A stretch of DNA of 11,106 nt from Tannerella sp. (GTDB taxonomy: Bacteria > Bacteroidota > Bacteroidia > Bacteroidales > Tannerellaceae), in contig JAISJX010000142.1 in assembly GCA_031261145.1 (NCBI GenBank), positions 1 through 11,106 on the forward strand, written 5' to 3'. The notes beneath the pieces were generated by a model. That model was not told the DNA's origin. It made no database searches and saw nothing but the letters and a program-made list of their open reading frames with translations. Of this stretch, positions 1 through 6,296 are shown one piece after another. The position numbers and the translations under genes were made by a program. Numbering within the stretch: the stretch's first letter is position 1; the number at the start of each line of letters is the position of its first letter.

Positions 1-218
1 GTGAATCCTGATTCAGACAAAAGAGAGACGTTCGTACAAGATTCCATCTTGTGCGGTTTATCCTCGCAGGTTCCACCTGCGTAATGTGACAGGTTGGAAC
101 CTGTCAGGATAGACCAGCCAAGATGGAATCTCGTCTGAACGGAGATGAAAGGATTGGCAGGATGGTGTAGCAATCATCCTGTTCATCCTGTAATCTTGTG
201 AATCCTGATTCAGACAAA
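1..218. repeat. Intergenic repeat block bounded by 21-nt direct repeats
   Basis: The same 21 bases occur at 1-21 and 198-218 (beginning GTGAATCCTGATTCAG), so the block has a period of about 197 bases and a nested inverted repeat (29-141) between the copies. Just before the second copy, 176-210 is a degenerate tandem repeat of about 9 bases built on ATCCTG: ATCCTGTTC, ATCCTGTAA, TCTTGTGA, ATCCTGATT. An inverted CAGGATG at 158-164 can pair with CATCCTG at 175-181 or 184-190. From memory, runs of ATCCTG/CAGGAT of this kind are scattered between genes in Bacteroidota; I cannot name the family. The first repeat copy starts at base 1, so more copies may lie to the left. The small minus-strand open frame through this block reads through repeats and is not taken as a gene. 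Confidence 0.75.
29..141. repeat. Nested inverted repeat with four internal mini-palindromes
   Basis: The outer arms are 29-63 and 107-141; 28 of 35 positions pair. Between them sit two tight hairpins: CGCAGGT-TCC-ACCTGCG at 65-81 and TGACAGGTT-GG-AACCTGTCA at 87-106. Each outer arm is itself a small palindrome: ACAAGAT-TCC-ATCTTGT at 36-52, and the imperfect CAAGAT-GGA-ATCTCG at 119-133. All four centres are TTCC or GGAA, in the order TTCC, TTCC, GGAA, GGAA, so the element is roughly mirror-symmetric at two scales. As DNA it could extrude a cruciform, and as RNA it could fold either as one long branched stem or as four separate hairpins. No protein or transposase is associated with it in the window. 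It may be a REP- or MITE-like element, but this is inferred from structure only. Confidence 0.75.
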
Positions 219-566
219 CAGCGGTAACCGTACAGGGTCAATCCCTTGCGGTTGCCGTTTGTTTTATACGCCGCAGGCGTACAATATGAATAACCCCTTG
301 CAAGCGTAGCGCAGCTCGGGGTAGCAATCTGCCAACTCTCTACCAACCCCGTAGAGGGTTGAATTCCTGCGGAGTTCGGGATGTTATCGGTATTCATAAC
401 CCCGCCTTTCAGACGGGGTTATTCCAATTACACGCCTACGGCGTAACCCTGCGTTGGAAAGAACTCCATACCCAATGTCATCAATTTCAGGCCAACGGCC
501 TTTAAGCAATAGCGTGGGGCAACGCCCTACGTGATTAAATACCAGCTAACTAAGCCCTGAAAGGGC
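214..566. repeat. Mosaic of short GC-rich hairpins (REP-like cluster)
   Basis: Consecutive inverted repeats fill this stretch. They include 214-230 pairing imperfectly with 249-262; TACGCC-GCA-GGCGTA at 267-281; ACCCC (293-297) with GGGGT (318-322); AACCC (345-349) with GGGTT (356-360); and a 9-bp stem ATAACCCCG/CGGGGTTAT at 396-422. Further on are ACGCC-TAC-GGCGT at 432-444, AGGCC-AAC-GGCCT at 489-501, an 8-bp stem at 513-531 around the loop AAC, and GCCCT-GAA-AGGGC at 554-566. At least five have 3-base loops. The stems differ in sequence, so this is a set of different palindromic units rather than one repeated unit. I see no start codon, codon pattern or protein motif supporting a gene. Similar assortments are, from memory, common between genes in Bacteroidota; their role is unknown to me. 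Confidence 0.7.
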
Positions 567-698
567 GTAAGCATTGAAAAATTCACAAAATATACCACGT
601 ATATGGTATTGTGGGACATCCGGATAGTTACTAATTTTGCGCCATCAAAAGTTTCATGACTGAATGATGACATGTAATCTTCCAAATTAGCATTCTTT
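567..698. other. AT-rich intergenic stretch, no gene recognised
   Basis: This segment separates the hairpin mosaic from the palindrome beside lpxB. It contains one small inverted repeat, ATACCA (592-597) with TGGTAT (604-609). A 69-codon minus-strand frame (527-736) crosses it, but that frame begins inside the palindrome downstream of lpxB and ends inside a hairpin of the mosaic. It shows no motif I recognise, so I do not call it a gene. It could be a decayed gene fragment. Confidence 0.5.
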
Positions 699-758
699 AC
701 TGTTTTTTTTGAATCCGGCGTTTGCCAGAACCACAACGCCGGATTCTCAAAAAACAGT
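699..758. terminator. Long palindrome abutting the lpxB stop, candidate terminator
   Basis: A 24-base arm at 699-722 pairs with 735-758 with two mismatches, around a 12-base loop. The core is GAATCCGGCGTT/AACGCCGGATTC, extended by a T-run on the left arm pairing with an A-run on the right arm and closed by ACTG/CAGT. It lies only 4 bases beyond the lpxB stop codon, where an end-of-operon terminator would be expected. The polarity is odd. Read in the lpxB direction the core hairpin is followed by A residues and no free U-tract. Read on the plus strand the whole palindrome runs into seven T residues (758-764). It therefore fits a plus-strand intrinsic terminator better, or a 3'-end stabilising hairpin for the surE-lpxB transcript. 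Confidence 0.5.
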
Positions 759-762
759 TTTT

Positions 763-1899
763 TTATACTTTTTGAAAGGATTGAATAATCAGTGTGGCAG
801 TACGTTGCGAAGCGCCGGGTTGTCCTAATATTGCAATCATCTCATCATAACCTTCTTCTATTTCATTCCGGTAAAGGGGTTCGGAGAGCAGACGGTTCAA
901 TTCGGCATGAATATGTTTGCGCGTAAACTTTCCGCCGAACAATTCCTGCACAACTTCGCGTCCGGCAATCAGATTGACCAACGAAATATAGGGCGCCTGA
1001 AAAAAGTGTTTGAAGATAAAATTCACCAACGTCCCGCCCCATAAATAATAGCAAACGACTTGAGGGACACGGAATAGCCCCGTTTCTAACGTCGCTGTCC
1101 CCGAATTGACTAACGCCGTATGACTGTGTTCTAATAGCGAATAGGTTTGCCCGAATACGATCGGAATGTCCTTGCCGTTCATACAGGGTTTGTAATCAGC
1201 AAGTGTAAAACTCGGTGCACCGGCGATAACCCATTGATACGCCGGAAAAGAAGTGGCGACATCAATCATCACCGGCAGATTTTTCTCAATTTCCTGTTTG
1301 CGGCTACCGGATAACAAGGCTAATATCGGCTTTTCATTCAACCCGTTATCATTTAGAAAAGTATCTGCTTTTCCCTGTTGTTGCCGGCGATGGAAATCAA
1401 CGGCATCTACTGTCGGATTTCCCACATAGTCAATCGAATAATTCAGGTTGCGGTAAAATTCTTTCTCAAACGGAAGGATACAGAACATCCTGTCCACATA
1501 CCGGCGGAACGACCGGATACGGTATTTCTTCCAAGCCCAGATTTTGGGTGAGATATAATAATAAACAGGTATATGCAGGTTGCTCTTTACATACTTGGCT
1601 ATCTTCAGGTTAAAACTGGGATAGTCCACCAATATCACTACATCCGGCCGGTAATTGCGGATATCTGTCCGGCAGATTTTCATGTTGCGCAAAATCGTAC
1701 GCAGATGGAGTACTACCTGTATGACACCCATATAGGCCAATTCGCGGTGATGCTTCACAAGGGTTCCGCCCACGCTCTGCATCAAATCGCCTCCGAAAAA
1801 ACGAAAATCAGCCTGTGCATCCTGTTCTTTCAGCGCCTTCATCAGGTTGGATGCATGAAGATCGCCTGAGGCTTCGCCTGCCACTATGTAGTATTTCAT
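763..1899 (-). CDS. lpxB: Lipid-A-disaccharide synthase LpxB
   Basis: LpxB joins UDP-2,3-diacylglucosamine to lipid X (2,3-diacylglucosamine 1-phosphate), releasing UDP and making the tetraacyl disaccharide of lipid A. It acts at the inner face of the inner membrane. The 378-residue length is normal for this GT19 family. Visible family motifs are GEASGDLH (8-15), VDYPSFN (91-97), YYISPKIWAWKKYR (114-127), VGNP (159-162), LLSGSRKQEI (195-204), the nucleotide-sugar-binding region NSGTATLE (265-272), and a C-terminal segment ending GREVVQE (313-319). The ATG start places the first strand, KYYIVAGEASGD, directly at the N-terminus as in the family. It follows surE by 8 bases and has no promoter of its own in view, so it is probably the second gene of a surE-lpxB operon. 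The reading frame is intact. Assignment is by motif recognition and is secure. Confidence 0.97.
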   Translation of the reverse strand: MKYYIVAGEASGDLHASNLMKALKEQDAQADFRFFGGDLMQSVGGTLVKHHRELAYMGVIQVVLHLRTILRNMKICRTDIRNYRPDVVILVDYPSFNLKIAKYVKSNLHIPVYYYISPKIWAWKKYRIRSFRRYVDRMFCILPFEKEFYRNLNYSIDYVGNPTVDAVDFHRRQQQGKADTFLNDNGLNEKPILALLSGSRKQEIEKNLPVMIDVATSFPAYQWVIAGAPSFTLADYKPCMNGKDIPIVFGQTYSLLEHSHTALVNSGTATLETGLFRVPQVVCYYLWGGTLVNFIFKHFFQAPYISLVNLIAGREVVQELFGGKFTRKHIHAELNRLLSEPLYRNEIEEGYDEMIAILGQPGASQRTATLIIQSFQKV

Positions 1900-1907
1900 T
1901 TTATTGA

Positions 1908-2681
1908 TTATCTATCTGTTATATTCCATTTCTTCAACGTATCCATAAACGCATAATTCGTTACATCAATCAGGCAGGGCACCAACGAGGCATACCCTTC
2001 GCTCAACTTTTGTGTATCATTATCAGGGTAAAACGGCTCGCGCTCCATAAATTCGCCCGTAAGCCAATATTGCGGTTTCCCGTCGCGGTCTTCCGTCCGG
2101 TTAAATTCCTTAATCCAGCGTCCGTCGGCTTGCCGACAAACAGCAAACCCTTTTACCTGAGCGACATCCGGCACGTTCAGATTCAGGTATGTACCTTGCG
2201 GCAACCCCTCTCCCAACACTTTTTCGGCGATTATCCGCCCCAATCGTCCGGCTTCCGAAAAAACGGCTCCCGGAGTATAACTGTCTAACGATACTCCCAT
2301 AGAGGGAACGCCGAAAATACATCCCTCGATCGTGGCGCCCATCGTTCCCGAATAATGCACGCAAATAGCCTGATTCCCACCGTGATTAATTCCGGATACC
2401 AACAAGTCGGGCTGCCGGTCTAACACTTCATTGATAGCTAATTTCACACAGTCAACCGGCGTGCCCGTACAACTGTAAACAGTCAGATTATCCTCTTGGT
2501 GTAGAAGTGAATAGCTAATTGGAATCGTCGATGTGATGGCGTTCGACATTCCCGAACGCGGCCCGTCCGGTGCAAACACCACAATCTCTCCCAACCCTTT
2601 TAATCTGTTTACTAATTCATTAATACCATCAGCTTCCACTCCGTCATCGTTTGTGACTAAAATCAGCGACTTTTTACCCAT
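1908..2681 (-). CDS. surE: 5'/3'-nucleotidase SurE
   Basis: SurE is a metal-dependent phosphatase that removes phosphate from nucleoside 5'- and 3'-monophosphates; some family members also cleave short polyphosphate. It is cytoplasmic. The 257-residue product has the N-terminal signature [13 protein letters not shown] (8-20). By family alignment the metal ligands are D12, D13, S43 (in PRSGMS) and N99 (in SGINHGGN). It also has [10 protein letters not shown] (73-82) and [11 protein letters not shown] (110-120). An in-frame ATG at 2816 would add 45 AT-rich residues and run through the promoter at 2706-2737, so the ATG at 2681 ([14 protein letters not shown]) is chosen; this matches where the family begins. 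It is the first gene of the unit containing lpxB and is divergent from cls. The nucleotidase and the lipid A enzyme have no obvious metabolic link, although the pairing is common in Bacteroidota. Confidence 0.96.
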   Translation of the reverse strand: MGKKSLILVTNDDGVEADGINELVNRLKGLGEIVVFAPDGPRSGMSNAITSTIPISYSLLHQEDNLTVYSCTGTPVDCVKLAINEVLDRQPDLLVSGINHGGNQAICVHYSGTMGATIEGCIFGVPSMGVSLDSYTPGAVFSEAGRLGRIIAEKVLGEGLPQGTYLNLNVPDVAQVKGFAVCRQADGRWIKEFNRTEDRDGKPQYWLTGEFMEREPFYPDNDTQKLSEGYASLVPCLIDVTNYAFMDTLKKWNITDR

Positions 2682-2705
2682 TTCTATTACCCTATTTGTT
2701 GCCTG

Positions 2706-2737
2706 CAAAAGTACGGAATTGTTAAATGATTCCCAAA
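2706..2737 (-). promoter_or_regulatory. Bacteroidota-type promoter for surE-lpxB
   Basis: Read on the minus strand, TTTG (2737-2734) is followed after 20 bases by TACTTTTG (2713-2706). This is an exact fit to the Bacteroidota primary sigma consensus, TTTG, 19-21 bases, TAnnTTTG. The start codon of surE is 24 bases beyond the -7 box, so the leader would be short, roughly 15-20 bases. No Shine-Dalgarno sequence precedes the ATG, which is usual in this phylum. The transcription start is inferred, not seen. Confidence 0.8.
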
Positions 2738-2746
2738 TGTGTGCTA

Positions 2747-2754
2747 TATATTTG
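2747..2754 (+). promoter_or_regulatory. Candidate -7 box for cls
   Basis: TATATTTG matches the Bacteroidota -7 consensus TAnnTTTG exactly and lies 38 bases before the cls ATG. No good TTTG stands at the normal 19-21 base spacing; the best is ATTG at 2718-2721, 25 bases away. The -33 region for this promoter would fall within the oppositely directed surE promoter. Confidence 0.5.
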
Positions 2755-2792
2755 TTTTTTATTATCTTTATGCCGTGAATAATTATCAAATT

Positions 2793-4229
2793 ATGTTCTT
2801 TGATATTCAAATACATACGGTAGTCGGTTTTATTTTATTGGTCCTTTACGTAATCTCTGTCTTGAGTTTGGTACTGGTTGTCATACTGGAAAACAGAAAC
2901 CCATTGAAAACAATTGCTTGGGTAATAGTTCTTTTGCTTCTTCCAGGAATAGGGCTTATTGTGTATTTTTTCTTCGGGCAAGACAACCGGAGGCAGCGTA
3001 TTATCTCAAGACGAACCTATAAACGTATCCTCAGACCGCTGCAATCTCATCTGGAGCAAGATCGCTGTGTTGTTCTGCCGGCTTACCAGCCATTGACCAA
3101 TCTGTTGAACCGGAATAACCGGAATCCGTTGCTCTACGGGAGTGAATTATCGGTCTATATGAATGGAAAAGAAAAGTTTAACGCATTATTGGAGGAAATT
3201 GACAGGGCAGAGCATCACATCCACTTGCAGTATTACATTTTCATGGACGACGACATCGGAATAAAAATTCAGAAAGCGCTGATTGCGAAAGCAAAAGAAG
3301 GCATTAAAGTTCGCGTTTTGTATGATGATGTAGGTAGCTGGAATGTCAAAAAGCTGTTCTTTGATGAAATGAAGGAAGCTGGGATCGAAGTGTATCCGTT
3401 CTTGAAAGTGGCGTTTCCGGTTTTCACGAGTAAAGTAAACTACCGGAATCACCGCAAAGTCGTTGTCATTGACGGAAAAGTTGGTTTTATGGGCGGAATG
3501 AACATTGCCGACCGGTATATTCAGGGGACTGAATGGGGAACTTGGCGGGATACGCATTTTAAAATTCTTGGAAAGGGAGTCCACGGGCTGCAATCGGCTT
3601 TTTCAATTGACTGGTATGTAGTGAGTAAACATCTGATTAGAGGAAAAGAATATTACCCGGAGGAGAAAATTTATGGAGACAGTATTATCCAGTTTGCGCT
3701 CAGCGGGCCAACGGGACAATGGCGGATGCTTATGCAGGCTTTCACCTTCTGTATCTCCAACGCAAAGAAGTATATCTATATCCAAACGCCTTATTTCCTG
3801 CCGACGGAAGGGCTGAACCAAGCCTTGCAAACCATCGCATTGGGAGGTGTGGATGTCCGCCTGATGCTGCCCGAACGCTCTGATACGCAAACGGCTCACA
3901 TGGCTTCCCACTCTTTTTTGGATGATATGCTCAAGGCCGGCGTCAAGGTCTATTTCTATAAAACAGGATTTTTACATTCCAAATTGATGGTTATCGACGA
4001 CGAACTGACCTGTATCGGTTCGGCGAATTTCGACTTCCGCAGTTTTGAACATAACTTTGAGATTAATGCGTTTGTCTATCAGAACGCTTTTGCGACACAG
4101 ATGAAAGATGTATTCATCAACGATATGACTCAGAATTGCGAACAAGTGAACCCATCCGCCTGGCTGCATCGTCCGGTTCTGAGACGTTTGTCCGAATCGT
4201 TTATGCGTTTGTTTTCGCCCCTCCTTTGA
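2793..4229 (+). CDS. cls: Cardiolipin synthase, phospholipase D family
   Basis: Bacterial Cls condenses two phosphatidylglycerol molecules into cardiolipin and glycerol at the inner membrane. The 478-residue product has two N-terminal hydrophobic segments (about 8-32 and 41-61, the PLD-nuclease N-terminal region). These are followed by two phospholipase D HKD motifs: NHRKVVVID (H220, K222, D227) and [10 protein letters not shown] (H395, K397, D402). GGMNIADRY (234-242) and GSANFDFRS (409-417) follow the two motifs as expected. Both catalytic copies are intact and the length is normal. An earlier in-frame ATG at 2739 would add 18 residues and start upstream of the -7 box at 2747-2754, so the ATG at 2793 is preferred. 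It diverges from surE, and its last 29 bases overlap the 3' end of rsmD on the other strand. A related PLD-family transferase with another phospholipid substrate cannot be excluded. Confidence 0.93.
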   Translation: MFFDIQIHTVVGFILLVLYVISVLSLVLVVILENRNPLKTIAWVIVLLLLPGIGLIVYFFFGQDNRRQRIISRRTYKRILRPLQSHLEQDRCVVLPAYQPLTNLLNRNNRNPLLYGSELSVYMNGKEKFNALLEEIDRAEHHIHLQYYIFMDDDIGIKIQKALIAKAKEGIKVRVLYDDVGSWNVKKLFFDEMKEAGIEVYPFLKVAFPVFTSKVNYRNHRKVVVIDGKVGFMGGMNIADRYIQGTEWGTWRDTHFKILGKGVHGLQSAFSIDWYVVSKHLIRGKEYYPEEKIYGDSIIQFALSGPTGQWRMLMQAFTFCISNAKKYIYIQTPYFLPTEGLNQALQTIALGGVDVRLMLPERSDTQTAHMASHSFLDDMLKAGVKVYFYKTGFLHSKLMVIDDELTCIGSANFDFRSFEHNFEINAFVYQNAFATQMKDVFINDMTQNCEQVNPSAWLHRPVLRRLSESFMRLFSPLL

Positions 4230-4758
4230 TGAACAGGCTGAAATTCACGGAGCCATAAATGCGCCGCTGGTAAAAATCAGGATGATTGGAAAAATCGTTC
4301 GTTTTGGAATGTTCCAACACAAAAATACCTCCGTCCCGAAGAATATTTCCATCTACTATCAGTTGAGGGAGTTCCGGCAACTCCTTTAAATCGTATGGCG
4401 GGTCGGCAAAAACAAAGTCAAATGCCTGTTTTTTCGCCGAATGCAGGTAACGGAACACATCCTGCCGATACAGCGTGAGCTTATCCTCCTTCAATTCCGC
4501 CGCCACTTTTGCGATAAAAGACGCATGTGCATAGTTCGACTCCACCGCCGTCACACTCCGGCAACCGCGCGAGAGCAGTTCAAATGAGATACTTCCCGTT
4601 CCCGAAAAGAGATCTAAAGCAATCAAATCGTCCCAATCTATCAGGTTATCAAGTACATTGAACAGATTTTCCTTGGCGAAATCCGTTGTCGGACGCGCAC
4701 TGAACAGTGCAGGCACCTGAAATCTGCGATGGCCGTATTTTCCTCTTATAATTCGCAT
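4201..4758 (-). CDS. rsmD: 16S rRNA (guanine966-N2)-methyltransferase RsmD
   Basis: RsmD uses S-adenosylmethionine to methylate N2 of G966 (E. coli numbering) in 16S rRNA during assembly of the small subunit. The 185-residue protein shows the family N-terminus MRIIRGKYGHRR, the segment RPTTDFAKENLFNVL (22-36), the SAM-binding motif I DLFSGTGSISFE (49-60), an acidic residue at the end of the next strand in AVES (71-74), and the catalytic DPPY (119-122). The length matches the family. Its start overlaps the end of the upstream DUF3822-like gene by 13 bases, suggesting translational coupling. It is the last gene of the minus-strand cluster 5570-6205, 4746-5558, rsmD. Its 3' end overlaps cls by 29 bases, leaving no room for a separate terminator. 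Confidence 0.96.
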   Translation of the reverse strand: MRIIRGKYGHRRFQVPALFSARPTTDFAKENLFNVLDNLIDWDDLIALDLFSGTGSISFELLSRGCRSVTAVESNYAHASFIAKVAAELKEDKLTLYRQDVFRYLHSAKKQAFDFVFADPPYDLKELPELPQLIVDGNILRDGGIFVLEHSKTNDFSNHPDFYQRRIYGSVNFSLFIKGGAKTNA

Positions 4759-5558
4759 TCAAACAAGGCGATAATATCCAACGGCGTCTCCTCTCCGGCA
4801 TTTAGCCATTGGGGTTTCAGCGGTTCGATGCGTTCTACATATTTTTGCAGGGTCTCATACAGATTCCGGTACACCAAGGGGGGAGCGGACAGGAACAGTT
4901 GGTCTTTCATCTGATCCAACCCCATTTGCTTCCATATATATAATATGTAATAGAGGATATCGGTATGATCTGTACATTGAAACGAATTGACAAATAACAG
5001 CGCACCCCTGTCAAAGCAGGCCGCATCCATTGTGTCTTCGTGTAAGGCGATATATAACTGTTTCGGGAAACAGGCGAAGTTCTGCTTCCGCCATTGGGTC
5101 AGCAAAGGACTCATCGAATGGATAAAATGCGGGTGAATCAAAGTGCGGGAACAAAACTCATATACCTCCCGATCGATTCCGAACAACATTTCGGAGGCAA
5201 ACTCTTTCATCGGTTCATGAAGGATTTTATCTTCCGGCGATGAAAAAGTGAATGCCATCAGTTGTTCCTTTTGCTTTTCCACAAAGATGCTTTCCGGCGT
5301 CAGCGTATATTGGCGACCTGTACAAATCACATAGATCTGCTTATAATCGTAGGTGAAAAATTCGTTGGAAAAGAAAATGTCCTGTAACGCAGAAAGCGAT
5401 GGTTTGGTTTGGTCAAACGGAATTTCGCCATAGAAAAAACCGCTTTTTTCCGATGGAATGTATCCGGCAAAAGAAAGTCCATCCGACCATAGCCGGATGG
5501 ACACTACATATTTCTTCGCCTCATCGTTTGTCAACGTATCAGGAACACGAAGAGTCAT
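4746..5558 (-). CDS. DUF3822-like protein upstream of rsmD
   Basis: This 270-residue protein has no signal peptide or membrane segment and is probably cytoplasmic. It resembles the Bacteroidota proteins grouped as DUF3822, which I recall sitting next to rsmD; the match rests on overall appearance and position, not on a catalytic motif. Visible features are an N-terminal strand-rich part (SIRLWSDGLSFAGY, 20-33), an aromatic-rich middle (FFSNEFFTYDY, 62-72), and the segment PKQLYIALHEDTMDAACFDRG (165-185), which looks like two beta strands. The ATG at 5558 lies 11 bases after the upstream gene's stop, and the 3' end overlaps rsmD by 13 bases. No biochemical function is known to me. Its tight coupling to rsmD hints at a link to ribosome biogenesis, but that is inference from context alone. 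Confidence 0.8.
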   Translation of the reverse strand: MTLRVPDTLTNDEAKKYVVSIRLWSDGLSFAGYIPSEKSGFFYGEIPFDQTKPSLSALQDIFFSNEFFTYDYKQIYVICTGRQYTLTPESIFVEKQKEQLMAFTFSSPEDKILHEPMKEFASEMLFGIDREVYEFCSRTLIHPHFIHSMSPLLTQWRKQNFACFPKQLYIALHEDTMDAACFDRGALLFVNSFQCTDHTDILYYILYIWKQMGLDQMKDQLFLSAPPLVYRNLYETLQKYVERIEPLKPQWLNAGEETPLDIIALFECEL

Positions 5559-5569
5559 AACACGTTAAA

Positions 5570-6205
5570 TTAATTTTCCCAGTTTCCTGCGTTGTTATTA
5601 ATCTCCGTAACCGATCCGACACGCAAACCGTCAAATTTCTTCATTTTGTTCATTTTGTCTTTCAGGTTCACCAATTGCTGATGATCCAAATCGCCCAAAT
5701 AAACGTCGTACTTCACACCGCTTTCAAACACTCTCACGACGTAACCCGAAGACGATTTAATAGTCGCCGTATCCATGCTGAACCGGGCATCGACTCCCTG
5801 CACAGGAACAATCGCCAGCGAATCAGCGTTGAAACCCCGGCTGAACAAGGTATCTTTCGCTAATACCCAGAAGGTATCACGTCTGATTATACCTTTTTTG
5901 ACCGCCTCTTTTTCCGTCATACCTTTTGACAACTGCTCATCAGTCAGCACACCTTCTTTGAGTACGAATGGTAATTTCTTCTCATTCAAGAACTTTGACA
6001 GTTCCTCAAAGTTGGCGGCATGTACGCCGTATGTGTTTTTAAACTCGATCTGAGCTTTCCGGATGTCAATCAACCGGGCTTGGATCGCTGTTTCGCGAAC
6101 AGTTCGTTCGCGATCAAACTCAATAGGCCCCATAATACTACGGTAGCACATGTAAACAAGCAGCAAAATTGCTGCAACCAATAATACTTTTAGCGTAATT
6201 TTCAT
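5570..6205 (-). CDS. Uncharacterised membrane-anchored protein
   Basis: I do not recognise a named family. The 211-residue product begins with a short basic N-terminus (MKITLK) and one hydrophobic segment (about 7-20, ending in YMCY). A charged helix follows (about 31-58), then a mixed soluble domain. No lipobox or clear cleavage site is seen, so it is probably a single-span inner-membrane protein with its bulk in the periplasm. One hydrophobic helix running into an amphipathic helix (IDIRKAQIEFKNTYGVHAANFEELSKFL, in 46-73) resembles type IV pilins and pseudopilins in layout, but it lacks the prepilin cleavage motif (G then FTLIE). That resemblance is therefore weak. It is the first gene of the unit that continues into the DUF3822-like gene 11 bases later and rsmD. 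A -7 box lies upstream at 6239-6246. Confidence 0.8.
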   Translation of the reverse strand: MKITLKVLLVAAILLLVYMCYRSIMGPIEFDRERTVRETAIQARLIDIRKAQIEFKNTYGVHAANFEELSKFLNEKKLPFVLKEGVLTDEQLSKGMTEKEAVKKGIIRRDTFWVLAKDTLFSRGFNADSLAIVPVQGVDARFSMDTATIKSSSGYVVRVFESGVKYDVYLGDLDHQQLVNLKDKMNKMKKFDGLRVGSVTEINNNAGNWEN

Positions 6206-6238
6206 GTTTTATCTTGTTTTTAATTTATTTTTTTCCTG

Positions 6239-6246
6239 CAAATATA
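6239..6246 (-). promoter_or_regulatory. Candidate -7 box for the rsmD cluster
   Basis: Read on the minus strand this is TATATTTG, an exact match to TAnnTTTG, 33 bases upstream of the ATG at 6205. No convincing TTTG is found at the usual spacing. The 91-base gap to the helicase start must also hold the helicase promoter; on that side only the weak near-match TACCTTTA at 6267-6274 was seen. Confidence 0.5.
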
Positions 6247-6296
6247 GAAAACAATATTTAATTCATTACCTTTATCGCGAAATTTTTTTTCTCAAA

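Noticed and set aside
104..397. 97-codon minus-strand open frame in the repeat region
   Set aside because: It reads through hairpins and the ATCCTG tandem, has no recognisable domain, and its composition follows the repeats.
1..566. Possible CRISPR array
   Set aside because: The repeated units differ in sequence and spacing, only one pair of 21-base repeats exists at about 197-base distance, and no cas gene is present.
527..736. 69-codon minus-strand open frame
   Set aside because: It starts inside the palindrome beside lpxB and ends in a hairpin of the mosaic, with no motif or start context. A decayed gene fragment is possible but unsupported.
2682..2816. N-terminal extension of SurE by 45 residues
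   Set aside because: The extension spans the consensus promoter and adds AT-rich sequence before the family's normal N-terminus, so the ATG at 2681 was used.
5570..6205. Assignment as a type II secretion pseudopilin
   Set aside because: It lacks the Gly-Phe-Thr-Leu-like prepilin cleavage site and no secretion genes are nearby. Only the layout is similar.
6204..6296. N-terminal extension of the helicase by 31 residues
   Set aside because: It is AT-rich, overlaps the start of the divergent gene, and precedes the family's Q-like motif without adding any conserved element.
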